From assembly GCA_033816765.1 (NCBI GenBank), contig CM066293.1, positions 310,001-374,000 on the forward strand: a stretch of DNA of 64,000 nucleotides, written 5' to 3'. The DNA is from Nothopassalora personata (lineage: Eukaryota > Ascomycota > Dothideomycetes > Mycosphaerellales > Mycosphaerellaceae). The translations under genes and the position numbers were made by a program. Of this stretch, positions 11,772 through 23,803 are shown piece after piece (within the stretch, counting starts at the first letter, position 1; every line of letters begins with the position of its first letter). Under the pieces are notes generated by a model. That model searched no databases. It was given only the letters and a program-made list of their open reading frames with translations, and had not been told where the DNA came from.

Positions 11772-13182
11772 TCAGTGCACACCATTCGTGACACCATTCG
11801 TGACACCATTCATGACACCATTCATGACACCATTCATGACACCATTACCTCCATTGGTCTGTGGCCATCCCTGCGGAAACTTACTTCTGATATCGGCTCG
11901 CATATCATACGAGTTCATCTCGTTGATGGTTAACTTCCCCTCCTCGCTCTTCACATCGTACAACGGATTGTCGGTGTTGTCGCTGAAACCGATACGCTCA
12001 TGGATATTCTCTCGTGCACGAGCAGAAGCTGCCTGGACTTTGGTGGCTCTTGGGCGACGGACCTTCTCATACAATTTCAATGCCTCGGAAACGTTGCCCG
12101 CCCAGAAATCCTTGCTGAAGACAAGGCCAAGCGCTGCGGCGTCTTCGAGAGCCATGCAGGCACCTTGACTTTGATCTGGCATCATTGGGTGTGCGGCGTC
12201 TCCCATGATACAAGCGACACCTTTCTGCCAGTGCGAGTATGGTTCGTGCACCCACAACCTCCATGGCCGGATTTCCTTGCCGATTGAGAGGTGGTTGTAG
12301 ACTTGCTTGTCGAGATCTGGATAAGGCGATAGAAGATCTTCTGTCGTCGAGCTGGCGTCCCACTTCTGCTCGCTGAAGTCACCCTTTTCTCTCGGGAAGA
12401 AGCAGTAGTATGACAAGAGTGTGCCGCTGTTACAAGGTGAGAGTACGATCTTGTTGAATGTGTGGTGGCCGCCCCAGTATTCAATGGCGCTGTCTTTGCC
12501 GTAGTCGGGGAAGCCTAACTTGACAGCCTCTTCCGTTGTGACGTTGGCATGAAGACAGCTGGAGTCGGCAGGGCGCTTGTCGACGATGATGCCAATGAGT
12601 TTTCGTACTTGGGAGCCGATCCCATCAGCACCGATGATCGCTTCGTGCTGTAATTGGACTCCATTCTCGAATGTGATACGTCCAGAGATGGTGTTAATGT
12701 CAATGGCTTTGTGGTTGACGATGAGCTTGACTGGAGTGCCTGCACCTTCCTCTTGCATCGCACAGTCCATCAACATCTTGTGCATGTCTTGTCTGTGGAA
12801 CATGTAGTAACTTAATTGGTCAGTGTCTAATTGCACAAGCTTTCATGTCAACAACGTTCACTTACGGGTGTCCCCATTTCGCTTCGTAGTCGCTTAGGTC
12901 GTACACGCTGACAGGCTCGCCAGTCTTCCAGTCTCGATTGATGAGTTGCTTGAGATACACGCCATCACCCTTCTCGATGTCGACCCCCCATTCCTTCAAC
13001 CACTGTATACCATTCGCTGCGCAAGAGATCGATGCACCGACCTCACCAGCGAAGTCTGCTCGTTCATAGATAGTGACTTTGTGGCCTGCTCTCCTCAATG
13101 CGATCGAGACTGCAAGACCGCCTATTCCGCCACCGATGACAGCAATGTCAAGCGGTCTCCAGTCAGCTCCAGCTTGGGGCAT
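11772..13182 (-). CDS. FAD-dependent aromatic monooxygenase (salicylate-hydroxylase-like)
   Basis: Two exons read leftward, 13182-12866 and 12810-11772, with a 55-nt intron, giving 451 aa. The Rossmann dinucleotide motif GGGIGG is at residues 17-22, the DG motif is in GADGIGSQVRKLIG, and the FAD-ribityl GD motif is in MGDAAHPMMPDQSQGA. This is a group A flavoprotein hydroxylase: NAD(P)H reduces FAD and the C4a-hydroperoxide hydroxylates or oxidatively decarboxylates a phenolic acid or phenol. With an intradiol dioxygenase and a dihydroxybenzoate-type decarboxylase next door, likely reactions are salicylate to catechol or resorcinol to hydroxyquinol. The last 24 or so residues are an odd low-complexity tail of NGVM and NGVT repeats encoded by a 12-bp minisatellite. 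The catalytic body is intact. Confidence 0.9.
11779..11847 (-). repeat. 12-bp coding minisatellite in the monooxygenase tail
   Basis: Five full copies plus a partial copy of a 12-bp unit (acaccattcgtg or acaccattcatg on the + strand) lie inside the reading frame just before the stop codon. Each unit encodes Asn-Gly-Val-Met or Asn-Gly-Val-Thr. The unit length keeps the frame, so copy-number change would alter only tail length. Confidence 0.92.
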
Positions 13183-14091
13183 CTTGATGATATTGATTGA
13201 TACTTGAGGTGTGATAAGGGCGGTTGGTCGGGAGGATTCGAAGTGTTGCTGGTAAATGGTCTCCTACTAAGACTGTGCCTTTGGAAGACATCTAATACTG
13301 CTCTCGACATCATCCTCGCCATAGCAGTCTGCTGGTTTTTCCTGTCTATCTTGGTCCAGCCCGTCGACCACAGGGGCTTGCCGAGAGCAAGCGATAAGGG
13401 GTGCCGGACCGAGCACCATTGGTTGATAGCACCGACCAGAACGCATCCCTTTCACACGGCCCGACGGTCGCCGATTACTTTGTCCCCGTGAGCCGACAAG
13501 GTGCGGAGAGAGTTGCCCTGGCCATGTGGTCAGACGACGAGCAAACTCGGGGAAATCTGCTTACAGAAGACCAGCCTTTATTCTTGAATATCTTCGAATA
13601 ATGATAGCACCAAAAACACTACTATATAACAATACTTAATGTCGTAGCTATCTAGATACGCTTCTTACTAGGCCTCTAGTTGCGACGTTAGCTATTGTAT
13701 TGCATAGCGTTAAAGAGCAAATATTGTTAGAGACTTATAGAGAGGTGTCTTCCGAAAGCTGAAATCGCGGACCCGGGGGGGGGGGGGGGGGGGGGAGCGA
13801 AGGGGGGCGGGCTACAACACAACGCAATATAGATGTCGCATTAATTGTTTTCACCTCGCACACACCTATCTCAAAACATTAAGAAAGAACGGAGTTATTT
13901 AAGCGCGTGATTGCATTGATACAACACCTCGGATAAGCGCGTCACCATCGGATGTAAGGTCAGGCTTGGCGCTTGAGGTAATCCGATGACGGTGCTCCTA
14001 GACGTTGGGACTATATCCATCAACATCGAGCAGACTGTTCCTGTACTGTATGTTACGATCTGAGCCCGTAGCAAATACAGTCGAACTCACA
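13183..14091. other. Divergent spacer with AT-rich relic and G21 homopolymer
   Basis: This spacer separates the divergent monooxygenase and dioxygenase genes and should hold a shared promoter region. From about 13,585 to 13,740 it is AT-rich with TA-dense decay, unlike its flanks and similar to the block at 27 kb. A pure run of 21 G lies at 13775-13795. No protein is recognisable. Confidence 0.6.
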
Positions 14092-15244
14092 ATGGCGACC
14101 AATGGAATCAAGGAGAATGGCGTAGCTCCATCCACTGGACTGGGCAAAGAGTATACTGAAGATGTCATCAAGGCCATGGGACCAAAGACAGATCCTCGGT
14201 TGCGACAGGTGATGAGCTCCTTGATCCGACATGTACACGATTTCGCTAGGGAAGTCGATTTGACGGTCGACGAGTGGATGGTACGGGGAACCGTCGTATG
14301 AGCAATGCTCATGAGATTTGTAGCTGACTGTAGCCAGACTGGTGTTGAACTCATCAACGAGTGTGGTCGTATGAGCGACAATAAGCGAAATGAAGGACAA
14401 TTGCTGTGCGATGTCATCGGTCTAGAATCGTGGGTAGTCTTTCGAGTCCAAAGTCAGCCGCAAGCTAATGGATGTAGCTTGGTGGACGACATCACATACA
14501 AGAAGGCTGCAGAGGCAGCAGACTCTGCAACAGCGTCAGCTATCCTAGGGCCTTTCTGGCGAGAGGCTCCCACTCGAGAGTTCGGCAGCACAATCACCTT
14601 CGACACCCCCAAGGACGCACAGGTTGCATACGTACATGGCGTCGTCTCGGATGCTAAGAGTGGCAAACCCTTGTCGAACGCCACTGTGGACGTTTGGCAA
14701 GCTTCGACAAATGGTGAGCCGATCGCGAGACAGTCCGAGCACAAACTGCATCGTGCTGACAAGAAGAGGTCTTTACGAGCAGCAGGATGACAAGCAGGTT
14801 GAGCACAACCTCAGAGGCAAATTCTTGACCAACGAGAAGGGCGAGTATGCCTTCTACTGCTTGCGGCCAACACCTTACCCTGTGCCTGGTGATGGTCCGG
14901 CTGGCAAGCTGTTGGAGCTCATGGACCGCCACCCTTACCGCCCCGCCCACATCCACTATATCGTGACCGCTGATGGCCACAAACCCATCACAACACAGAT
15001 CTTTGACTCGTAAGTCCAGCCCCCAGCATCTTTGACAAGCTTTTATTGACTCCTTTGCAGCGATTCGGACTATCTCGACAACGATTCGGTCTTCGCAGTC
15101 AAGGACAACTTGGTGGTCAAGTTTGAGCCACGCAAAGGCGACCCACAGGCGAATTGGGAGCTGAAGTATGATGTCTCGTTGGCGGCAGACGATGACAAGG
15201 GTGCTTCAAGTGCGCCAACTGTTACATCAAGTGCTGCTTCATGA
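14092..15244 (+). CDS. Intradiol ring-cleavage dioxygenase (catechol/hydroxyquinol 1,2-dioxygenase type)
   Basis: Five exons, 14092-14280, 14338-14429, 14478-14713, 14769-15009 and 15061-15244, give 313 aa. Introns are 57, 48, 55 and 51 nt, with CTGAC or CTAAT branch sites. The N-terminal helical dimerisation domain (residues 10-110) contains TVDEWM and [19 protein letters not shown], followed by [11 protein letters not shown]. The non-haem Fe(III) ligands are visible as Tyr175 (GLYEQQ), Tyr209 (RPTPYPVP), and His233 and His235 (RPAHIH). The enzyme opens a catechol or hydroxyquinol ring between the hydroxyls to give a muconate or maleylacetate. Fungal cytosolic enzymes of this architecture are usually annotated as hydroxyquinol or catechol 1,2-dioxygenases; I cannot choose between them. 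It lies tail to tail with an SDR relic only 30 bp away. Confidence 0.92.
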
Positions 15245-15274
15245 CGGTAACGAAGTGTCGATACTGGTACGAGC

Positions 15275-15905
15275 TTACGATACGTCATTCCCATCGAATT
15301 TCGTAGCGTTGCCGGAGATGGCGTTGATCGCTTCGTCTTTGATAAGTTGGTACGGACTGTCTGCAGGCAAGTCGATCTCGTTTGATTTGTTAGGACCAAA
15401 ATTGACCTCAAGGCTACCGGTATTGAGATCAACGACATGAACTCCTCATGGCTGCAACTCACTCCGCTGTGCACCGTTGAAAGTAGCCGTAGCAGCTTTC
15501 GATGCACCATGAGCATTGTGGAATGGAATTCGCAGAACAGAAGAGATCGAGGTATTGTTGACGATGAGACTGTGTTTCCCGAAGCGACCGACATACCCTT
15601 CACGCAGCATGGGCATGAACGACTTTGTAACGCTGAGATACAACCAGACATTGACTTCGAACGGTTCCTTTACTTTCTGAAGATCCAAGTGCATGAACAT
15701 GCCGGCATATAGTGTCCTCCGCCGGCATCGTTGACGAGGATGTCCAGCGTTCCGCAAGTCTGCTCCGATATCTGGGCCTCACAGGAATCTATTGAATCCT
15801 GTGAGAGCACACCTAGGTCAAGGAACTGGATGCCGACTGGAGACATCACGAGTGGAAGCGAAGACATGGCAGCAGCGGCAGTGGTTTGAAGCAGTGCAAA
15901 GTGCT
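15275..15905 (-). pseudogene. Short-chain dehydrogenase/reductase relic (AYR1-like)
   Basis: The minus strand encodes recognisable SDR pieces in several frames: HVFASTRDV, then QFLDLGVLSQDSIDSC, TLDILVNDAGGG (the NNAG strand), then after a frameshift near 15,690-15,705 HLDLQKVKEPFEVNVWLYLS, the catalytic Ser strand VNNTSISSV, and the AHGASKAA Tyr/Lys helix with Tyr replaced by His. An in-frame TGA at 15446-15448 interrupts the sequence between SELQP and GVHVVDLNTG. The frame then continues to a TAA at 15275. Another frameshift lies near 15,840. With two shifts, one nonsense codon and a lost catalytic Tyr, it cannot make an active enzyme. It resembles NADPH-dependent 1-acyldihydroxyacetone-phosphate reductase-like SDRs, common companions of fungal aromatic-acid clusters. 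Confidence 0.82.
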
Positions 15906-17938
<2,033 letters not shown>

Positions 17939-18113
17939 AGTGACTTTGCAACCATAAGCAGTGCGGATCGATTGCAAAGATATGTAGCTAGAAAGATCTT
18001 CCTCGCCACAAACGACATCATCAGTCAACCTGTTTTGTTCAAGGGTTGCTCCGTTCGCGGGACTCATCCACGATCTCAGGTTGCCTGACGAGGTCGACCG
18101 GATTGGCAAACCT

Positions 18114-18645
18114 TCAATAGGATTTGGGTTGGCAGATTTTGTAAATGGCCCCGATGTCTATTTGGCCGTTAGCAGAGCTCAAACGTGAGTCCTCCATCGA
18201 TCTACCTCCGTAGTATCCAGTACAATGGTAACATTTCTTCAGATTGTGGACTGCATCGCTGTTATGGCAGATACACTTCTTGAATGTGCGGTCCCTAGAG
18301 AATGGCTGCGCAAACAGAAGGGTATTAGCCATACTCGATCAGGTCTCCGCGACGGGTTCTAAACAGGGAAAGGGATGAGGGTTTGTCTCAAGCTGGCGAT
18401 GCCTTCGACCCTTTATGCTTACGGCTTGGATTGGGCGACAATCGTCAACATTGACGAGGAAATCAAGACAGTGCTCGTTATCCTCACATTGGTACTAAAG
18501 AGATGTCAGCATGACGGTCGTGCAGCAAGACGAATAGGCGTACGGGCAGGTCATCCAGATTGATGTCGGATTGCTGACGAGCCACCAAGTTCTTCGCCAT
18601 GCCCATGGTCGCTATAGCGAGAAGCAATGGTGCCTGGAAATGCAT
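18114..18645 (-). CDS. Small secreted cysteine-rich protein
   Basis: This gene is spread over four exons and no single open frame shows it. Exons read leftward: 18645-18544, 18494-18423, 18305-18206 and 18157-18114, giving 105 aa. Introns are 49, 117 and 48 nt; the first has a GCTGAC branch, and the second and third GGCTAAT and GCTAACG. The signal peptide is MHFQAPLLLAIATMGMA, with no other membrane segment. The mature part has eight cysteines: QCEDNEHC, DDC, KCICHN, KCYHC and ICQP. All eight lie in frame only in the spliced product, which supports the model. The third intron is a multiple of three and could be retained. The pattern resembles unnamed apoplastic proteins of ascomycetes; an effector-like or cell-surface role is a guess. 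Confidence 0.7.
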
Positions 18646-18919
18646 GGTGACGAGTGTTTGCGGAGGGTAATGCCGATTGAGCACAAGAGAGGATATTCGA
18701 TGGTTGACGCAATGTTAATCATTGACAGGAGCCAGCTCTTTATAGCATGAGCAGCCTTAAAATTGCACACACGCTCAGGTGATGCCTGTCTTCCCAATCT
18801 ACTCTGATCGGCCAGTGTGGGCGCTGCTTCATACAATCAGAACGAGATTAGATGGCAAATAAGGTTGCTGTTGGACCTTGCTCACAGAGCATAACATGGG
18901 GACTGCCCAGATATATCTC
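18646..18919. other. Promoter-side spacer of the cysteine-rich gene
   Basis: Short region upstream of the small secreted protein gene. A TATA-like CTTTATAGC occurs near 18,737-18,745. No gene is seen. Confidence 0.4.
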
Positions 18920-19519
18920 TCAAGACCATGAGCTACGGATCAATCCGTGAAGTTGGCCAGGCTCGTTATGAACATGAGCCAATGGTGATGAGGCTACGTT
19001 GCCGATAGTCATCAGCAGTGCCGACCGCGCAATTGAGTTCAATATCAACCATGCCTCTCTCCCAGGATAACCCTCATGAAACACGTTTTCTACTACGCTG
19101 ACAAAGCTACAGAGCATGTCACTCTGTTGCAGAAGCTCTATCAATCCTGGTACCCATGACCCAAGGAGCGGCGACAAGTCATCGACAGATGCCCATTGAC
19201 TCCGCCGCGTGTCGATCTGCCGACTGGTATAACTCCACAACAAATTCCAGTCCACCTGGGCGTCTTGGGTGAGGTTCTCGAACGGCGTAGATCCTGTCCC
19301 CAGACTTACTTTACTCCTTATGAAGTATCCGCCCAGTCGCTGTATACGAGTCAGCGAGAATGATATGTTGTAGAAGTTGGTCAGATCAGTTATGTCGGCG
19401 ATTGTCTCTTGTATCAGCTCCCTCACTGCATCGAATTTTCTGGAGCCGGTGAGGTATAACTCCAGGTTTCCTTGACTGGCCTCTCCTGCCACATTGGTAT
19501 CTAGTCCACGAAGTTCCAT
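18920..19519 (-). CDS. Hypothetical protein, possibly part of a broken gene
   Basis: An open frame of 199 residues begins MELRGLDTNVAGEASQG and ends LHGLIRSSWS. It is mostly helical and soluble-looking, with a Trp-rich central part (VDWNLLWSYTSRQIDTRRSQW). Upstream, in another frame between about 19,520 and 19,700, are coding-like words (RALELGGLMTHLAPLTNEEG, HAHYFHSQGLKGFTHPKE), so the true gene may start further right, be spliced, or be frameshifted. It lies directly downstream of the HET pseudogene on the same strand and could be part of the same decayed locus. I recognise no family. Confidence 0.4.
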   Translation of the reverse strand: MELRGLDTNVAGEASQGNLELYLTGSRKFDAVRELIQETIADITDLTNFYNISFSLTRIQRLGGYFIRSKVSLGTGSTPFENLTQDAQVDWNLLWSYTSRQIDTRRSQWASVDDLSPLLGSWVPGLIELLQQSDMLCSFVSVVENVFHEGYPGREAWLILNSIARSALLMTIGNVASSPLAHVHNEPGQLHGLIRSSWS

Positions 19520-19699
19520 AATCCCTTACGGTTCGGACCTCCTTTGGATGAGTGAAGCCTTTCAGACCTTGTGAATGGAAATAATGAGCATGTTGGTGTA
19601 AGTCCTTTCTGCGGTCAATGCCACCTTCCTCATTGGTCAATGGTGCAAGATGTGTCATCAATCCTCCAAGCTCAAGTGCGCGCGGCCAGTAATCCCTGC

Positions 19700-21345
19700 C
19701 TACCAAGACCGCGTCTCTATCGCTGGAAATTGGCGAATCTCAGCCCAAGTCTGTCTGTTACAGGCCAAAGTCAAGTCGGAATTGTACGACGGCCCAACGA
19801 AGCGATAGCCCGTTGCGACTGGCCGCAGGACATAAGGATACTCAGCGCCCTCAACGTCTTCACAAACAACGATACTGTCGCCAATTTGCAGCACACGAGG
19901 TCCTGTTCCAAGATGTCCTGTATCAAGTTGAAGACATCGTCGTGAACGTGCTCTGGAGCCAGAAAGCTTGTGGGACCTCTCTAGCCCATTGATGGCCTCT
20001 GCAGTTGCTGCAGCTAGGACCGGTGCCTGTACCGTCAGGTTGTCCTCGAGATACTGCAGATATTGACCAACCCCAGAACAGCGAAGACGCGGTCTCGAGG
20101 GTCTCGGCAGGATCTTTTAGGATGAAAGGCCGCATCTACGAGGCTGTATAGAAGCTGGCTGCAGTGATGACATGGTTTACGAGCGGCTTGGGATTGATCG
20201 ATGCCAGTAGCAAGACATCTTCGAGTGCAAAGCTAGCAGAGCCTAGGAAGCAAGTATTGCGACTAGCCAGCGCAGCTTCCTGCACAACCCAAAGACGCCT
20301 AGTCGAGACATAGGTCAGCTTCGCAAATGCTTGTGCGTGAATGGGTCCGTGTCTCTTCCATTCCTCTGGCGGCATGCCGGACATCAGCGCGATCTCGTCA
20401 GCTTGATTAAGCTTCGCCCCAGCTAGTACCACTCTCAGTCCGTTGGCCATAGCGTGTAGTTTGATTGATTGATTGATTATTCCATTTTCGTGCTATGTGA
20501 GTCAAAGACTATGCAGCGCGGCTTGGCCTAACCGCCGAGCTACCCTAAGGCCCCCCCAGGGATGAGGTTCCTTCGCCTAACTAGATATAAGGTGTTCCTT
20601 CACTTTTTAGCTACGCCGCCGGCCGGGTGCTTAGCGTACCTACTTCGTCTAATTTAGCTTTACGGAGTTATTTACGATCGTAAATACCGGGGCTCCTCCC
20701 GGCACCTCTCAACTATCGAGTTAGCGGTCCTAGCTAGAAAACTCCCCTACTTGTTAAATAATAGCTTCTAAAAACTAGCTAGCCCCTACGACCTCCTCCC
20801 TTGTAGCTAAGGCTTCCGACTAATATCCCCGTAGTCGTTAGCACCTACGGGATTCGAACTCGCAACCTTTGGGTTCGGGTGATCGGAGTGACCAAGTCCG
20901 ACGACCCCAGCCTCGGGTTACCTGATGGGTTACCACTAACCTACCGAGCCATAGCGTGTTGAACTTCGACCATTTCTGATGGTTGATCGTGAGCACCATG
21001 ACCGAGAAAGATGAGGTTGCCGACGGCTCCGCGATGTATAGAGCCCATCGAAGCGATCTGCATGCTGCGGTCGTGTATATTCCTCTGGTTGATGTACACT
21101 GCGTCAATCCAGAGTACTCTGGGAAACCTGATGATTCGATGTATCGCCGCCAGACCATTGGCTGGAACGTAGAGAGCATCTCCATCAATGTAGAGTGGCC
21201 CTGGCTGCACATCGTGACCCCAACGATATGACACCGTTTCGTACGGCCTGAAGTCGCCCATTCGGCCATTCCGAAGCGAACATCGCAATTCTAGGCGCTC
21301 TTGGCCTGCGTGGACTGTGAGCAGGCGCAGTTCCTGCTTCGCGTT
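19700..21345 (-). pseudogene. HET-domain (heterokaryon incompatibility) protein, disrupted
   Basis: The N-terminal part carries a clear HET domain: RLLTVHAGQ, FRPYETVSYRWG, LYVPANGLAAIHRI, RVLWIDAVYINQ, then NLIFLGHGAHDQPSEM and VEVQHAMA. Here the frame meets an inserted element (20458-20947) and stops two codons later. After the insertion the protein resumes as AMANGLRVVLAGAKLNQADE, RLWVVQEAALASRN and LEDVLLLASINPK. Further right-to-left it continues in other frames as RDRVFAVLGLVNIC, then NLTVQAPVLAAATAEAING, and finally the family's C-terminal mark YPYVLRPVATGYRFVG. At least two frameshifts add to the insertion. HET proteins trigger programmed cell death on recognition of non-self fusion partners; this copy is dead. 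Boundaries are approximate. Confidence 0.85.
20458..20947 (-). mobile_element. tRNA-derived SINE-like element with 12-bp target-site duplication
   Basis: A 490-bp insertion is flanked by identical 12-mers GCCATAGCGTGT at 20446-20457 and 20948-20959. On the minus strand the head has RNA polymerase III promoter-like boxes: an A box around 20933-20945 (GGTAGGTTAGTGG) and a B box around 20850-20860 (AGTTCGAATCC). The body is unrelated to the HET gene. The 3' end is a short (AATC)n tail at about 20460-20478, as in many fungal SINEs. No coding capacity is visible. Known biology: such elements move by target-primed reverse transcription using LINE enzymes, which leaves variable target duplications. 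The insertion splits HET codons VEVQHAMA/AMANGLRV. The tRNA part does not form a good acceptor stem, so it is not a functional tRNA gene. Confidence 0.82.
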
Positions 21346-21715
21346 TGCCAGAGGTTGTTAGATCATGCGACCGTGCCCAATATGTCAGCTCGAAGAGCCT
21401 CGCTTCCACGTTGACGCGCTGCACGAATGGTGGCGGCTTTTGTGCAACAATCAAGTGTGCCACACGGGAAACACAGTCTCAGTATGAGCAATGCTTACAC
21501 GTCACAACCTGGCCGAAGAACGATAGCCCTACGATGCATTGGCCGAGCCTACTACCCCTGCAGATGGCCGCCGAGTGTCGCCCGCGAAGACGAATGCCAT
21601 ACTGGACGATATATGACAGCAGTATGCTTCGCTTTGAGGCAAGATTGCTGTATTAATTTGAGCAGGAGAGGAGATATCAGAGCAGTGTCAGAGGAAGTCA
21701 GGCGAGAAAGACGAC
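21346..21715. other. Spacer between HET relic and HAD gene
   Basis: A divergent spacer that should carry the HAD gene promoter. The possible upstream end of the HET gene (minus-strand words such as VAQKPPPFVQRVNVEARLFE near 21,380-21,460) may reach into it. Nothing else is recognised. Confidence 0.4.
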
Positions 21716-22505
21716 ATGGCTAAGCACGTTGTATTCGACATCGTCGGCACGCTGGTGTGTTTCGATGCCTTTTACAACCGCATCAACGAGGTCATTGGGG
21801 AGAAGCTGCGCAGTCATGGCGTACCGGCGCAGCTCTTTGGTTTCGCTTGGATGACCCAAGCAGAGCTGGAGTTCACCTTCCTCAGCATTAGCTCCCGGCA
21901 CACCTCATACAAAGATGTCATGAAGGCGATGTTCTACAGGACGTTGTGGATGTCTGGCATTCAGGAACCCAGAGCACTTGCGACGAATGAAGAACGGGAG
22001 AAGTGCCAAGAGGGGTACTCGTTGCTGGACCTAAGGGAGGGCGCAAAGGAGTGCATCGAGATACTAAGAAGCAACGGATTCAACGTATGGTGTCTGACAA
22101 CTGCAGGTAAGGTGGAAACTGTGGAAGAGGCGCCCAAACTTTGACTGACAATCTCCAGACATTGCTCGCGTACAAGGCTACTTCAAGCGCGGCGGAGTCG
22201 AGATGCCAGCAGCAAACTTCGTCAGCTGTGACCAACAGGGGGTTGCCAAGCCAGCGCTTCCAGCCTACCAGTCAATTTTTGAGAAGTTTGGCAAGGAAGA
22301 CCAGAAGTGGTTCGCTGCTGCGCACATGTGGGACGTATCCGCTGCCAGGCAAGTAGGCTTCAAGGGCGCCTACACATCAGCGTACGAGAAAGAAGACTGT
22401 CTAGACATATTTGGCGACCAGATGGAAGTTATGGCTCCTACGCTTGCGGAGATGGCTCAGAAACTGGTGAAGGCAGCCGACGCGGCTCAAATCGGTACTC
22501 AGTAG
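21716..22505 (+). CDS. HAD-superfamily hydrolase, 2-haloacid-dehalogenase-like
   Basis: Two exons, 21716-22106 and 22159-22505, with a 52-nt intron, give 245 aa. HAD motif I is VFDIVGTL with nucleophile Asp8; the second Asp of phosphatase-type DxD motifs is absent, as in haloacid dehalogenases. A helical cap follows, then motif II CLTTAGD, motif III with Lys in VAKPALPAYQ, and motif IV AAHMWDVSAARQVGFKGAYT, close to the dehalogenase consensus. The predicted reaction is hydrolytic attack by Asp8 on a C-halogen or similar electrophilic carbon via an ester intermediate. Fungal homologues often have unknown physiological substrates. It lies next to the HET relic but is itself intact. Confidence 0.88.
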
Positions 22506-23803
22506 GAGACGTTGACTCAATTTCTACGATAATGATGCAGTGCCCGCCAGCCAGCAGAAGCAACCACTTTCAAAGTTGTCACGCCTCAGGCTTTGAAGCA
22601 CGGATGGCAGTGCATTCGGGTTCATTCACATCTCCTAAACCGCTTCTACCGTAGCTCATGCTCAGACATATGCTAAATATTCAAGAGGTCCCGGTCATTC
22701 ACGAGCACTTCGTCACCCTCCTGCACTTACATGACATCTTCGCATAGCTGGTTCCCCGGGGGGCGCGCCAAGTGCGGCTTTCGAATCGATGATTCGTGGC
22801 ACTTATAGCTCTAAGACATACATTCTCTCAGCGTTCCCGCATGATGATGCTTCTCGTCTCGATCGCGCAGCCATATTTCGGCCCTGGCGCCGGCGCAACG
22901 TCGAAGAGGAAGCTAAAGTGCTCTCTGTCATCGGCCCATCCCGCCGGGGAGCTGCAAGACCTCCGCGCCGTGGTCGATGGCAAGCACGACAGCACGACCG
23001 CTTCGCGTCCACGCGGCTGACAGTCAAAAGGGCCCAGCCAAGCCAGCTTCATCCAGAATTCACGACAGTATATTGCCGAAACCCCACCTTCTGTACTCGA
23101 CACTTAGATTGATCGACTCGTCGTAAACTGCTCTCTTAGACCGCCCGGTGTTCCCGTGCGAAAATACACTATTCGAGTTGTACAGCGCAAAGTGCGAATT
23201 CAGGTGGGCTCTTTTGGCTGTCGGCCGCGTGGCGTCTTGTGCATCCGGCTAGCTGCAGACATAGCAGGTATTTTGCTGTCGCCAGCACGGAGAATGACGG
23301 GACTTCCTACTTGGACCAGGACATCAACCGTGACTCCAGCCGGAAAATCAACAGTCTGATGAACCGGCTCGGAGCAATCTATTGCCCTCTATGTCTACGT
23401 TGAAGCCGTCTTTATCGTACAATCGCACATGCTTACTGCAACGCCCTTATACCGTCACAAACTGCACCGACTTGGCAACGCCCACCAGCATCGACCATAG
23501 CGTGCTACCAAGTCCCGATCGTAGAGACCTGGGCCGATGAAGCACAGGTATCTCAAAATGACATCGAACGCCAGAAATCCATAAAGCCTGATGTAGTCCA
23601 GGAATAGGTCCGCGAACAGTCCATCATGATACCTGTATTGGCTTGGGTCGGGATATAGGCCCATTTATGCTCTGTGTTGTCCGCTTCATGATGCGATTCG
23701 AGTTGGGCATCGGTGTTAAGCATAAACGCTTTCGCTTCGACAAAGAATTGGTGTCACGACAGCATCCTGTCCATTACGGTAAGCATCTGTGACAGATTTG
23801 CTG
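22506..23803. other. Gene-poor stretch
   Basis: Short overlapping frames on both strands show no conserved family. A minus-strand frame at 23455-23664 has aromatic, membrane-like composition but no recognisable motif. I support no gene here. Confidence 0.4.

Noticed and set aside
20838..20947. Functional tRNA gene
   Set aside because: A- and B-box-like words are present, but no acceptor stem pairs and the spacing is too long; flanking target duplications and the tetranucleotide tail fit a SINE-like element better.
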